In this document: positions 23,314-34,639 of the stretch, in pieces
Position numbering within the stretch: position 1 is the stretch's first letter
How the letters are laid out: each line of letters begins with the position of its first letter
Source of the DNA: Capsicum annuum
Taxonomy: Eukaryota > Streptophyta > Magnoliopsida > Solanales > Solanaceae
Assembly (NCBI RefSeq): GCF_002878395.1
Contig: NC_061116.1
Coordinates: forward strand, 118,323,210 to 118,387,209
DNA length: 64,000 nucleotides
Direction: 5' to 3'
Program-made: the position numbers and the translations under genes
The notes under the pieces: model-generated
What the model was told of the DNA's origin: nothing
Database searches by the model: none
What the model saw: the letters and a program-made list of their open reading frames with translations, nothing else

Positions 23314-23840
23314 TGGTATTAAATATCCAGGTTCATTGGTCTCATTATTAAAATTTAAGTCTAGTAGCGTCTTGTAGATCGATGTAGAGATGTCTGTTAT
23401 CTATCTTCGAGAGACTACTTGACTTTAGGAGAAAATCATTTCTTCATTTTGGCTTGTGCATTCTTTAGATTTTTGTAACTCCAAATATCTTATTCACTCT
23501 CTCAAAGATGGTCAATATCCAGGACGTCTAAGGTTATATCGAGGAGGGGTTACAAAAACTTCTTTGAAATGAAAAAATAAAAAATCTGAACCAATGTTAA
23601 GTTCCACTAACGATGTCATGCAATAAATGCAAGAAAGGATACAAAATATGCAGTGCTAAATCGAGGAACAAAATAGAACTATCCGATAAATAGTGATTGT
23701 AGATGCTATTGCTCAACTTAAGCGTGCATGACTAATTGATCCTAACATACTAGTAGCATTGTCCTATCCTTCACTAGGATAATCAACTTCTACACCAATG
23801 ACAATAGGGAGAAACAATCAAGGTTGGCATTGGTAATACT
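23314..23840 (+). pseudogene. gag: Plus-strand gypsy PBS, leader and gag start remnant
   Basis: 23314-23325 (TGGTATTAAATA) is a decayed initiator-Met PBS. It is followed by a leader whose phrases (GTCTTGTAGATCGATG near 23370 and ATCTTCGAGAGACTAC near 23403) I recognise from plant gypsy elements. The Gag start would be the ATG at 23508-23510, giving Met-Val-Asn-Ile-Gln-Asp-Val and then a stop. No more Gag can be followed past about 23840, so the rest is deleted or unrecognisable. Confidence 0.45.
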
Positions 23841-24879
23841 TCTCTGTTAAGACTATTTTTCTTCTTCCGTTATCGTTTCTCTCTTGTGACTTTTATATTT
23901 TTTTCTCTTCTTATCTATTATTTTACATCCAAGTAGGCAATAGGCATAACATTTTAATATATATTGGACTGTGTTTGATTATTATAGCTGAATTATTTTG
24001 GATAGTTGAAAGTGTTCAGTTGTTGTGTTCTAATAAGGTTGGTACTAGAGAGAAATATATTTGATAACTAGAAGTGTTTAGTTAATATTGTACTTGTAAG
24101 GAATATTTTACATTTTTTATAAAGTTCTTATTACTATGAAAATTTTTTCTGATATGGTTGGTATTAGAGATTTGACATTAATTTTTTTCTTAACTAAAAG
24201 GGTTCTGTTGATACAGTTTACATTGTTTCTTGTATCATACACCTTGACACTTTGTTTCTTGTTTTTAAGTCATGACTGAACATATATGTTGATCTGTATA
24301 TGTTTGATTTGCAGTTAAGTTTTCATGAATACTTGTCTCTAAGTTTATTTCATTAGTGTCTGTAAATACAAAACTTATTCTAAATAAGAAATGTGACAGA
24401 ACTAGCCATTTAAAAGCATCATATTTTTTTATCTTGTTAAGGTATTATAATATGAATGGACAGAGGTAGCTTGGAATAGTTTAAATATGTTTGGTTCATT
24501 GATTTATTAAGTAGCAGCCTACAATGGTGTTTAGGGATAGTTTAAATGTGTTTGATTCATTGATTTCTTAAAAAGTAGCCTACAATTGTGTTTTATGGTT
24601 ATATTTTGGTTCTCTTATGTTAAGTCACACATGTGTTTGGATGCTTGTAGTATAAAGTTGGTGCAACAATATTCATGTTCATCTAGATATACGTTTTAAT
24701 CATGGATCCTCTTAATAATCTAACTAGTACAACTTCCTTTTTTAGCTTTTGGAAATAAGAATTATGTTCAAACTTTACATATGGCTACAACATAATTTTT
24801 TATGAAGGTTATCTGATAACTGAATTCATATGGTATTTCATTAATTTCTTGTAAGAATTCATTAATTATTTTCTATTAA
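23841..24879. other. Unassigned AT-rich DNA, possibly CACTA interior
   Basis: No coding frame, RNA gene or matched repeat. Pyrimidine tracts ending in AG (for example TTTGCAG near 24315) could be decayed splice acceptors of the transposon gene whose last exon is proposed at 24888. Confidence 0.35.
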
Positions 24880-25615
24880 CATTGTAGGTGATGATGATGA
24901 TCACATTGAAGATGGAAATGAAAGTGATGATTATCGAACTTGACCTTATTTAGAAGATTGTTCAAATTGGATTTTGACTGTTAAAAAAATTATACATCTT
25001 TTATATTGAAACATTGTACATGCATGTTGCACTTTTTAATTTGAATGGTGAAGTAATATTTTGGTTCTTGTGATGAAGTGGCTACACCTGATAAACTATT
25101 CTAGTAGCTTCAAAAACTGTAGCATTAGCTTGAAAAAACTGTTGCATTAGCTACATAAAATCACTTCCATGGAATGGGGTTTAACAGTTATAATTGTTGC
25201 ATTAGAAAAATAAAATGTTTCATTAGCTTCATAAAATGATTTCTATGAACTGGGTAGTAAAAGTCAAATCCATTCCATTAAAAAAACATAATTGCTACAG
25301 CAGATTGCAAACAAACATCACAATAGAATAAAAAGTGATGGTTATATATGTTTACATAAAACTCTATAGAGATGGTTTAAAACTGTCTCATATCACTTCT
25401 AACGGTCGTATATCATTGGTAACCTAAACCGTAGTCATAAAGTATCTTATAGTGATGGTTATTGAAACCATCATAATAAATCATACCATTAGAGCTAATA
25501 TAGCACAAATAGTTATAGCGGGTGGCACAACAATCTCCGTAGAAAAACAATGATATTTTTGATGTCTATTGTATAGGTAATAGAACTATTGGCATAGCCC
25601 TAATTTCGAGTAGTG
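24880..25615 (+). mobile_element. CACTA-like transposon, right end
   Basis: The last 15 bases (25601-25615) read CACTACTCGAAATTA on the minus strand, the signature of a CACTA terminal inverted repeat. Before it are short repeated motifs in both orientations (GCATTAGCT three times at 25120-25215; GATGGTT and its complement at 25338-25475), as in CACTA subterminal regions. 24888-24943 could be a last exon: after TTGTAG it encodes an acidic tail (Asp-Asp-Asp-Asp-His-Ile-Glu-Asp) and a stop. I could not find the matching left end, so the element is truncated, diverged or larger than I can trace. Confidence 0.5.
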
Positions 25616-27560
25616 ATCTATTTTGTTTTATTTTCTTTCTTTAGTTGATATATTTGTTTCCCCATATTTATTGTGCTTGATTTAGTTTGTCTCCTCTTGA
25701 TTCAAATTGAAACAAAAGTATAAACATAGGTATTTTTTCATTGGAAACATAGGTATTTTTCATTGTTACCTTCTCGTGCACTTTGTTAGTTCTCTATCTT
25801 TCCAACGAAGTGACATCAAATTACTTCTTGTTGTTGATTGTCGAATTTGAAAGATAGATACTGATGGTCTGGGTTTGGACGGTACATTTTGCATCACCTA
25901 AAGGGGTAATTGTTTTTTTTCTAGAACCTATTGGTGTATTTGATGCTTGTTTCACTTGTTCTCATAGACAAACTTAGAGGTAAGGATAAAGAAGAAAAGT
26001 AAAATTCGTAAATCTTAAGATGGGCTAACTGATGGATCGTTAATCCTGATGGACTATCAGACTGACTATTTCTCCTAAGTAGAACACCTAGATATTATGA
26101 ATACAACTAATGACTCGTGCGACTGACTGTTGGGCCAGTGATGGGTCTTCGACACAGATGTTGCACCTAAACCATAATGAGTAAAAGCTTTTATCTCAAG
26201 GATTACCAGCGCGATGTGTCGTCAGGTCCTCAATGGACCATCAGACAGTCCATATCCATCAACTATAGGACAACAAAACACTAGACAATGATTGATGGTC
26301 CAGTCGATGTATCTTCATAGTCCCGATGACCTATCAGGAGAATCGTCCATGATAACATAGCAACCCAAATTTCAAATTTCAAATCCCAACTTTATAGGTG
26401 CCTATAATACCTAGTTTAGGGTTAGAATAGGCCTCTTTTGACTATTCCTAAATTTATAACATAAAAATGTCTGAGAAACAAGTGGCGAGATGAAGCTTAT
26501 ACTATTTTCCTTCTTTTGAACTTGAATTTGAGAATCCTAATTTGATTCGTAAGTTCATTCTAAATTATTTATGAAATATAATTTATTCATCTTCTTCTAA
26601 ATTATGTGTGGCTAAAGCTCCCATAACTAGGGTTATAAGAGTCATGGTGTAATTCAGTATTAGGGTTGTGGGATTGATGAATTCTTGAAAACAATTGTAA
26701 TTACATCACCTTCTCTTCAGTTTTATGATTTCTCTTGGTTGCAAACTTTATAAATGTTCCCATAAACATAACTTTCTTGAACAAAGATGTTAATGTTGAG
26801 AAAAGAGAATGGTGACAAGGTGATTAGAGCCTTTACACTCTAATTTTACAATTGATGCCTTAACCAGATCAATTTCTAGAGGAATTTCTTGTTGAACTAA
26901 TCTATCACCTTAAGTTTGAAACATTTACGGTGAATCCATCTTTGAAGGTTGACAAACAATTGGATGGGACTACTTTTGCAAATTTACCTGTAATTGTAAT
27001 TGTTGATGTATGATTCATAAAACCCACATCCCTTAACATGGAAACATCTTAGTGATCATAACCCTAGTTTCTTGATTCTTATTTGTTTACACATTACAAT
27101 AAAAGCATTGGTCTCTACTTCATTACAATTATTAAAGCAATAATTTTAACAAAAAACCCCTCTTTGATGACTGAAAACTCATGACTAATGATCTATTAAT
27201 AAACATATGACTTAGTTAACACCTTATTCCTTTTGGGATTCCACCCCAACCTTAGTTGGGTTATTTATTTGAAAACAAATACTTACTCTCTTTTCCAAAA
27301 AGTTATAATTTGGGTATATCAAATTAATTTTATGTGCATTAATTGACTCTTGGTGAAGTTTCCTATTTTTACTTTTATTTGTTGTTTTTGGTACTGGTAG
27401 GTTATTTATTGTGCATGCCATGAAACCAAAGTTCAAGTTAACCATTATTACCTTATAATCTGAAACCTCAAAGAACTCTGAAAAGGAACATAGCTACCAA
27501 TAAAAGGCTGCAAGACTGGCCGCTTTGGCTAATACAGAGGTTATCCAATAGAATATAGAT
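25616..27560 (+). other. Probable degraded LTR and leader of the Athila/Tat element
   Basis: Non-coding DNA upstream of the plus-strand gag. It includes repeated GATGGACCATCAGAC-like palindromic motifs (26030-26340), which resemble the GACGGTCCGTCA motifs in the F2 LTR, and an untranslated-looking stretch with TAGGGTTAT phrases near 26625. I could not find an Asp-tRNA PBS (TGGCGCC type) or exact LTR ends. Confidence 0.35.
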
Positions 27561-27599
27561 GTACCCAGGAGTTCTCCTAATATGGACGATGAGTACATG

Positions 27600-28905
27600 G
27601 GAGATGATGAGTTTGTTAACTCGATGAATAGATGGTGTGCTGAAAAAATTGCACCGACAAATTAAAATGAGTAAGCAAGAGGGAGACTGCACCAAAAGCC
27701 CGAGGTGCAATTTGATCTAGATGACGATGACACTAATTTGGATGGAGTTGGCACCATGGGAGTAATCCTTACACCACAATTATATCTTGGGGTGAAATTT
27801 AATATCACTAGCATAATGATCCAACTGCTCAATTTGAAGGAGTTATTTGGTGGATTACATGTTGATGATCATATTGTACATTTGATGAACTTCATCATCA
27901 TCTGTAAGTCATTCGACTATCCTAGAGTGGGAAAAAATAACATTCATATAAGGTTATTTCCGTTGTCTCTGTCTGGGGAGGCAACTTTGTGGCTGAATGA
28001 GTTAGCACCCGACTCTATAACAAACTAGAGGCAACTGAAAGGAGATTTGCTAGAAAGGTTTCTTATACTTCCCAAGATGTTACAATCGAGGGATGAGATC
28101 AGTAACTTTAGGAAACTACCTAACAAAGCTCTTCATAAAACATGGATAAGGTTTTAGAAGAAGTTGATTGAGTGTTTGAATAATAAGTTGATGGATGAAC
28201 AATTAATCGAGACATTTTATAAGGCTTTAAACTTAAATACAAAGCACACCATGGACAATGCTACAGGATGAGCTTTTAGGGATTGAAATTTTACTAAGGC
28301 GACAAATATGTTGGATAGAATAATAAATACAAGTGGAGCTTAGCATACCAGGGATTCTGAGGTAGCAAGAAATACTTATTTAAGTGATATGTTAGTGGAA
28401 CAACACTGGAGAAAAGAGAAATATGATCAAGATATGGCTCACATGAATACACAGGTAGTTTAGCTCATAAAGCATTTGCTCTCGAGAAAGGTGGAAAAGG
28501 TCAAAGTTGGGGGATCGCATAGTAGGGTAGCTGAATTTAATTTTGAGGAGGAGGCAAATTATTTGAATAACCAGGGGTGCTTTTAGGCCATTGGCCAAGG
28601 AATCCAAGCATAGAACTATCAGTAGGACAATAATTAAGATAAGGTTGGTTATAGAGATCGTTACCAAGGAAGCTATAAGAACAAGGGTGATCTAAGTGGA
28701 TTATATGTACCACCTGGGAGCCGTAGCACTATGGCAAATAATTTTAGGAAGATTTCTATGTTGGATATGATGGTGAAATTATTGAAAGGGTTAGAATCAA
28801 TTGATGTAGGAGTTAGGGAGATGAAGAGTGACTTGTCAACCATGAGTCAATTAGTTGACTCTCACTCCATATCTCTTAAGCATTTGGTGCAGCAAATGAG
28901 AAAAT
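27600..28905 (+). pseudogene. gag: Athila/Tat gag remnant
   Basis: The clearest part (27705-28028) contains the capsid-like Gag core: FGGLHVDDHIVHLMNF, then IHIRLFPLSLSGEATLWLNE and a Pro-Asp-Ser-Ile-Thr ending. Matching segments continue with stops to about 28905 (SRDEISNFRK near 28090, LIETFYKALN near 28206, then a polar tail ending in QQMRK). No zinc knuckle is evident, as is usual for Athila-type Gag. A single frame covers much of it, so stops rather than frameshifts dominate the decay. Confidence 0.8.
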
Positions 28906-28985
28906 AATACACAATGTTCAACCAATGAAAAAGCGGGAATTTATTGAGTGACGCAATTTAAAATTTCAGGAATAAAGATTTATTT

Positions 28986-29479
28986 ATGGATATTACCACT
29001 AGAAGTGGTAAGATATTGCCAGATCCATATTTAGGAACACCTTCTCAAGTTGATAATGTTGAGTTAGAGGATGCAACAAATGATAATACACGAACTGAGT
29101 CTAAAAAGATGGGAAATAAGAAGAAGAAAGATTCAAAAGTAGACTACTATCTAACTAAAAAAAATGCTAGTAATATGGAGCATGTCAAAGAAAAGAAGGT
29201 AGAGACCGCGCCAATAAGAATTCCAAGGACACCACCTTGCTTTCCCCATTGATTGAAGAAGAAAGCAGATAAGGTTAAGTTCAGAAGTTCATGTCTATGT
29301 TAAAAAAAATTTCAATGAATATACCCTTAGTTGAGTCATTAGAGAAAATACTAGGATACGTCAAGTTCATGAAGGACTTAGTGATAAAGAAGAAAACTGT
29401 TAGCTACAAACCATCGGAAAACATTCATCATTGCAGTGCTATCATTACTAGATCGCTAGTATAAAAGAAAGCTGATCCA
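28986..29479 (+). pseudogene. pol: Athila/Tat gag-protease linker
   Basis: An 88-codon frame (28986-29252) opens MDITTRSGKILPDP, a linker motif (Thr-Arg-Ser-Gly-Lys) typical of Athila/Tat elements just upstream of the protease. It is highly charged (KKMGNKKKKDSK) and likely unstructured. After the stop at 29250, similar sequence continues in other frames to the protease. Confidence 0.65.
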
Positions 29480-29805
29480 GGAGAATTCATCACCCAGTGT
29501 ATAATTGGAGCATTTATATTTTCTCAGGCACTTTGCGATTTAGGGGCAAGTATCAACCTTATGCCACTAGCGATCTTGCAACAGTTAGGTTTAGGGACTC
29601 CTAAGATAACATCTATGAAATTATCGATGGACTAATGGTCAATAAAGAGACCGATGGATATTTTCTATGATGTTCTTGTGAAAGTGTCCAACTTTATATT
29701 CCCTTCAGACTTTGTAATTCTTGATTGTGAAGTGCCCGTAATCTTGGGTATGCCATTTTTAGCAACTGAGAGAGTATTAGTTTTGAATCCTGTAAATCTA
29801 TGAAG
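29480..29805 (+). pseudogene. pol: Athila/Tat retropepsin-like protease
   Basis: The frame reads GEFITQCIIG, then ALCDLGASINLMPLAILQQL with the catalytic Asp at 29537-29539, later [18 protein letters not shown], the second conserved protease segment. One stop replaces a residue near 29633. The active-site motif itself is intact, but flanking linker and RT frames are broken. Confidence 0.82.
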
Positions 29806-31050
29806 AAACCGAGGGAGATAAGTGTAGTCTCTATTATTGATGTTATTGATGAAGTTGTTCTAGTTGTACCAGTTGAAGAAACATTTGTTATGAAGACCTT
29901 AGCTACAGTCTTAATAAATTTTGATAGTGAAGGAATTGATGAATATGATGAGATTGTATGTGCATTGATTGGAATTGGGTCATATTCATATGCTTCTAAA
30001 AAACTAGATTTGGACTTGTAAAATCAACCAACACTGCCTGTAAAGCCATCTATTAAAGAACTACTAATTTTTGAGCTAAAAGAGTTACTAGGCCATCCTC
30101 GGTATGTGTTTTTAGTTGAAGGTAAAACTTTATCAGTAATCATTGTAGCTAATTTAGTAGAGTATTAGGTTGATGCTCTTATTTTAGTATTGAGGTGATA
30201 TAAGAGGGCCATAGGGTGGACGATTGCCGATATCATAGATATTCCACCGGGGATTTGTACTCATAAGATCTAGTTAGAAGAATATTACACTCCCAGTATT
30301 GAGCATCAACACAAACTCAATCTACTAATATAAGAAGTGACGAAGGAAATAATAATGTGGTTTGATGTAAGAGTGGTTTAACTGATTTCTTATAGCAAAT
30401 GAGTAAGCCTAGTAAGTGTGTCCCCAAGAAAAGTGGTATGATAGTGGTAGACAATGAGAAAAATCAGCTAATTCTAATCAGGCCAGTGAACGACTGTAGG
30501 GTTTACATGGACTATAAGTATTTAAATTCTTGGACCTTGAAAGATCATTTTCTAATGCCCTTCTTTGACCAAATTCAAGACTAGTTGGCAGGAGGAGGTT
30601 GGTATTGCCTTTTAGATAGATACTCAAGTTACAATAAAATACTGCACCTGAAGATTAAGAGAAAAATACATTCACCTATCCATATGGAACCTTTGCTTTT
30701 GAAAGAATGTCGTTCAAGTTATGTAACATACTTGCCACTTTCCAATGGTTTATGATGTCCATTTTCTCAAACATGATGGAAGACACTTTGGAAGTGTTTA
30801 TGGATGATTTTTGGTGGTTGTTGATTCATTTGATAGTTTCTTAGTGAACTTAGGCAATGCATTGCAACGTCTTGAGGAGTTCAATATTGTCCTTAACTGG
30901 AAAAAATATCACTTCATGATGAAGGATACATAGTATTGGGGCATAAAATCTCAGCCAAAGGAATTGAGGTTGACCGATTTAAAATTGAAGTCATTGAAAA
31001 ACTACCTCCAATCTCGGTGAAAGGAGTACGTAGTTTTCTTTGCCATATAG
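29806..31050 (+). pseudogene. pol: Athila/Tat spacer and reverse transcriptase, broken
   Basis: 29800-30021 is an acidic spacer frame without recognised domain. From about 30040 the protease-RT spacer and RT follow: LKELLGHPRYVF, IGWTIADIIDIPPGICTHKI, then CVPKKSGMIVVDNEKNQ and CRVYMDYKYLN (30399-30584). The active site reads Val-Phe-Met-Asp-Asp (Asp pair 30803-30808) in a different frame from 30399, so at least one frameshift lies between. Farther on, LGHKISAKGIEVD and RSFLCHIGLY mark the thumb and connection. Confidence 0.82.
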
Positions 31051-31079
31051 GTCTCTATTAGAGGTTCATAAAGGAATTT

Positions 31080-31645
31080 TCTAAAACTGCAAATCCATTA
31101 TGAAAATTGTTATAAAAGGAAACCAAGTTTGTGTTTGACGAGGACTGTTTGAAGGCTTTCCAATGACTTAAAGAAAAATTAGTGGCTTCTCCCATCTTTA
31201 TTGCTCTAGATTAGTACAAAAAGTTTGAAGTAATATGTAATGCAAGAGGTGTTGCACTTGGGGTTGTTCTTGAGAAAAAAAAAAAGAAAACCTTTTTCAT
31301 CCCATTTATTATGCCAATTAAAAATTGAATGGAGCACAAAAGAACTGTATTGCTATGGAGAAGGAGCTCCTAGCCGTGGTTTATGATTTCATAAAACTTT
31401 GGGCATACTTATTGGGAACAAAGGTTGTGGTCAATACCGACCATGCAACATTAAGATATTAAATATCGAAAAAGGATGCCAAACCAAGGCTAATAAGACG
31501 GGTTTTGTTGGTTTAAGAGATCGACTTTGAAGTTAAAGACAGAAAAAGGGTAAAAATCAAGTAGCAGACCATCTGTCTTGGTTAGAGAATGAAGGGAAAA
31601 GTTCAAAAGAGTTGGAAATTGATGACTCTTTTCCTGATGAGTAGG
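31080..31645 (+). pseudogene. pol: Athila/Tat RNase H
   Basis: Recognisable pieces: ETKFVFDEDCLKAFQ, KKFEVICNARGVALGVVLEK (the Asp of the usual CDAS is Asn here), and near 31600 the IDDSFPDE tail that precedes integrase. Stops and frameshifts are frequent. It ends at the F2 insertion site; the next residues of the same frame are found at 41601. Confidence 0.75.
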
Positions 31646-31650
31646 TTCTT
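31646..31650. repeat. F2 target duplication, left copy (TTCTT)
   Basis: Identical to 41596-41600, directly outside the TG...CA ends of F2. Confidence 0.95.
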
Positions 31651-34288
31651 TGTAACGCCCAGATTTTTTGAACCAGAATGCTACATGGTGTGTATGACCC
31701 CGAGGGACCACAAGTTAACCCATGACTGATATTTGTACCTGTATACTGCATTATATAAGAATAATATGCGGAAAACATGAACAATAGTCCATAAGGTTGA
31801 ATTGAATAAAGAATTTGTCAAAAACATAACATCCATATAGGTGACAAATACCCAAAATAACTGAAATCTGAATCAAATCTAGTCTACGTCTGAAATCCTC
31901 GCAGTACTGTCTGAGTAAGGAGTTGAAGGAACATGTCTACAACTAACTCCGTCTAACAAAACTAAACTGAAAGAATGAATAAAAGAATAATGTTGTCCTC
32001 GAATGGAAGAGGACTCACTATAACTTTATCACAGGAATGCTACTGCTACTGCTGATCTGGAGCTCGTGTCTGAGAACCTATGGTGTAACATGAAACAAAG
32101 CACCATTGGTCAAATGCGTCAGCACAACTGGAGTACTGAGTATACGAGTGAGGTAGGCTAAATGCAAAAGGGTTTACATGCATGATCAATGCTAACTGAC
32201 TGACTGATAGGAACGTGAGAGTGCAAACATGCATACATAGTAACTAGAATCATGAATGCGTGATAGATAAATTTGTATGTTAATACATGGTTTACTGATA
32301 ACTATCATGACTGATACTGAAGTTCAGATAATATGGATGACTGTGTCAGATAGTCCTAAATTTGATGGAACTATCTGTGTTCTGTTCTGTAATTGAATTG
32401 ACTGTATTTGACAGTCCTAGTGTACTGATATCTGAAGAACTATCTGAGTTCTTTTGCTGAGACTGATACTAAAACTGTGGGAGGTATCCATCTAAATGAC
32501 ATGCCCCAATAACACATAAAGCTAAGTTAGGGTCCAATCTCTGCCCCGACTGGAAGGGTGTCAATACTGCGCCACTGCTAAGGATATTTATGAGTGACCC
32601 TTATCTAGCAGGTGCTCAAAATGAGAACGGTGGGAAACCTAAACTAATAGGTTAATCCACCTCATCAACGCTAATTTGATAGGTTAAGATGTCTCAACCT
32701 ACACTGGCTGCGTAGTTCTGGAACACAAGGATGACTGCTAAGAATCACACCCTAAAACTGACAGGTGAGTTCCCATCCTTGGATTCGCTTGGTGCTAATT
32801 ACTACTCCCATCTGAAGAGACTGAACATGATTTAACTGACTGTACATAGACTGAGCTTACTAAATTCCATTGACTTACGAAATACTACTGATATCTGATA
32901 AATGACTGAGATCATGAGGTTTTTGAGATTTCCTGAGTTATATGACTGACTGAACCTATAGATCATGGATTGACTTAGAGTATCATGATAACATGACATG
33001 GTTCTAGGCACAAAACTATATTTTTTGGGTACAAGTACCCAAGGGACTCGATGGAAGGAAACTAACAGACATGAATTACTTGAATACGTGACTAAAATCA
33101 ACAATCCATAATATCATAACTTGGGGAAATTCCATGAAGTACATGGGTATCACACATTTTGTACATAAGTAGGATTTGCAAGTAAGCATGGTATAATCTC
33201 ATAAGACTAGTTCATGAACAACCCAACAACATTTACAATACACAATATCAACATTAAAGTCATTGGAACATGGGGGCATATCATGAATCCTTTGCTTAGT
33301 CACAATTTAGCTATATTGTATGATCGCTATTTTCCTAAGCATTTTATCAAACACCTTGCATGCACTCTTTACGGCATAGGTGTGTTTCATAAATTTCACC
33401 ATATTAAAACACCCAAATTCATGGGTTCCAACTTTCATGAGCATAGCCTTCATGAAAATACAACCAAAATACTATTTTATAGCACAAATAGAAAACACCA
33501 ACATGGATATGATTATATCACTAGAGAAAATCATAATTTAGTATTTAAAGATTGTTTTTTTAACTCCACGAATGAAAGGAATCCGTGGATAAACACTACG
33601 CATACCTGACTCAGGGTTCTTGATGTTTTTGAACTTGAAGGATTTGAAGTCCTCTGATTCTTAAAGAAGATTTAGTCTTGTTCTTGAAGATAAAATTTAG
33701 AGAGAAACCCTAGTTTTTGTTTGTTATATAATAATGAACATATTGGCTGAATTCAGACACATCTGGGTATATATAGGAGAGTAGTAAGTGACCAAAATAT
33801 CCCTATTAAAATGACCTGTAAATAAAATAAACGTGGCGAGTGATGGTTCGTTAGACACTTACAGTCCGTCACTTGGCCCGTCAGACGTGGACCAGAAATG
33901 GGGTTTACTTGATAAGAGTTAATGGCCTAGATGACGGTCCGTCACAACTTTGACGGTCCGTCAACTCATCCGTCAGTCCTTTTCCAGTACATGGTTCAAC
34001 TTCCTTGGTTGTGACGGTCCAAGTGGCGGTCTGTTACTTATATGGCGGTCCATCAACTTGGCCATCACACCTGGGCATTTTCGACAGTTCTGAGTAAAAC
34101 GTCCAGAACTTCCACGTTTGATGTCGGATTTCGACAAAATTGGTAGCGTTAGAAAGCTAACTCAATTTCCCACGTGATAGAAAGTAAAAATCTCAAAAAT
34201 ACCATATGTACAAAATATATTTGCATTTCAAGGAAAGTGCTAGCGTCCTTGACATTATTTCTAGCTAGGAAGAAGCACTGGTATTACA
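31651..34288 (-). repeat. F2 3' LTR
   Basis: Length 2638 bases, TGTAACGCCC at the low end and GTATTACA at the high end. It holds a TATA box (33765-33777), two perfect TGACGGTCCGTCA palindromes (33932-33944, 33951-33963) and the CCCTTATCTAGCAGG-type repeat module from 32598. The 131-codon plus-strand ORF at 33214-33609 is inside the LTR and not a gene. Confidence 0.94.
33765..33777 (-). promoter_or_regulatory. TATA box of the F2 3' LTR
   Basis: On the minus strand it reads CCTATATATACCC, about 510 bases inside the 5' end of the LTR; the copy in the other LTR is at 41134-41146. Confidence 0.7.
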
Positions 34289-34303
34289 ATATCTCCCCCT
34301 TGG
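34289..34303 (-). other. F2 polypurine tract
   Basis: Minus strand CCAAGGGGGAGATAT directly before the 3' LTR. Confidence 0.9.
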
Positions 34304-34639
34304 GAACATTCATCCTCGAATGAGACTGACTAAGAGGGAAAATAAAATAATAAATGAACATGAACTAAAAACGAATAGCTGGAACATGATCTCATGACTT
34401 ACATGACTGATAAACTAACTACAATATACTGAACATGCATATCTGATGCACGTGTAACTGATTCATGAATTCATGACTGAGGTTCTCGAAATGAGAATGC
34501 ATAGCTGAGGCATAATTATATACTGAACTGATACATGTATGCTTGACTAAATATGCAATGGCACTTGATACCAAATTTGTGATGGAACATGAGCATGAAA
34601 TGAAATACCAAATTGTATTAAATGCTGAACGTGAAATTG
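34304..34639 (-). other. F2 3' untranslated region
   Basis: Non-coding DNA between chromodomain and PPT, rich in CATGAnTGA-like repeats; the same block follows the PPT in F1, E4 and E5. Confidence 0.7.

Noticed and set aside
24888..24943. Exon of a host gene
   Set aside because: The acidic tail and position just before a CACTA terminus fit a transposon gene better, and no other exons can be assembled upstream.
33214..33609. 131-codon plus-strand ORF
   Set aside because: It lies inside the F2 LTR, antisense to the element. The homologous stretch of the other LTR is interrupted, and the protein has no recognisable features.
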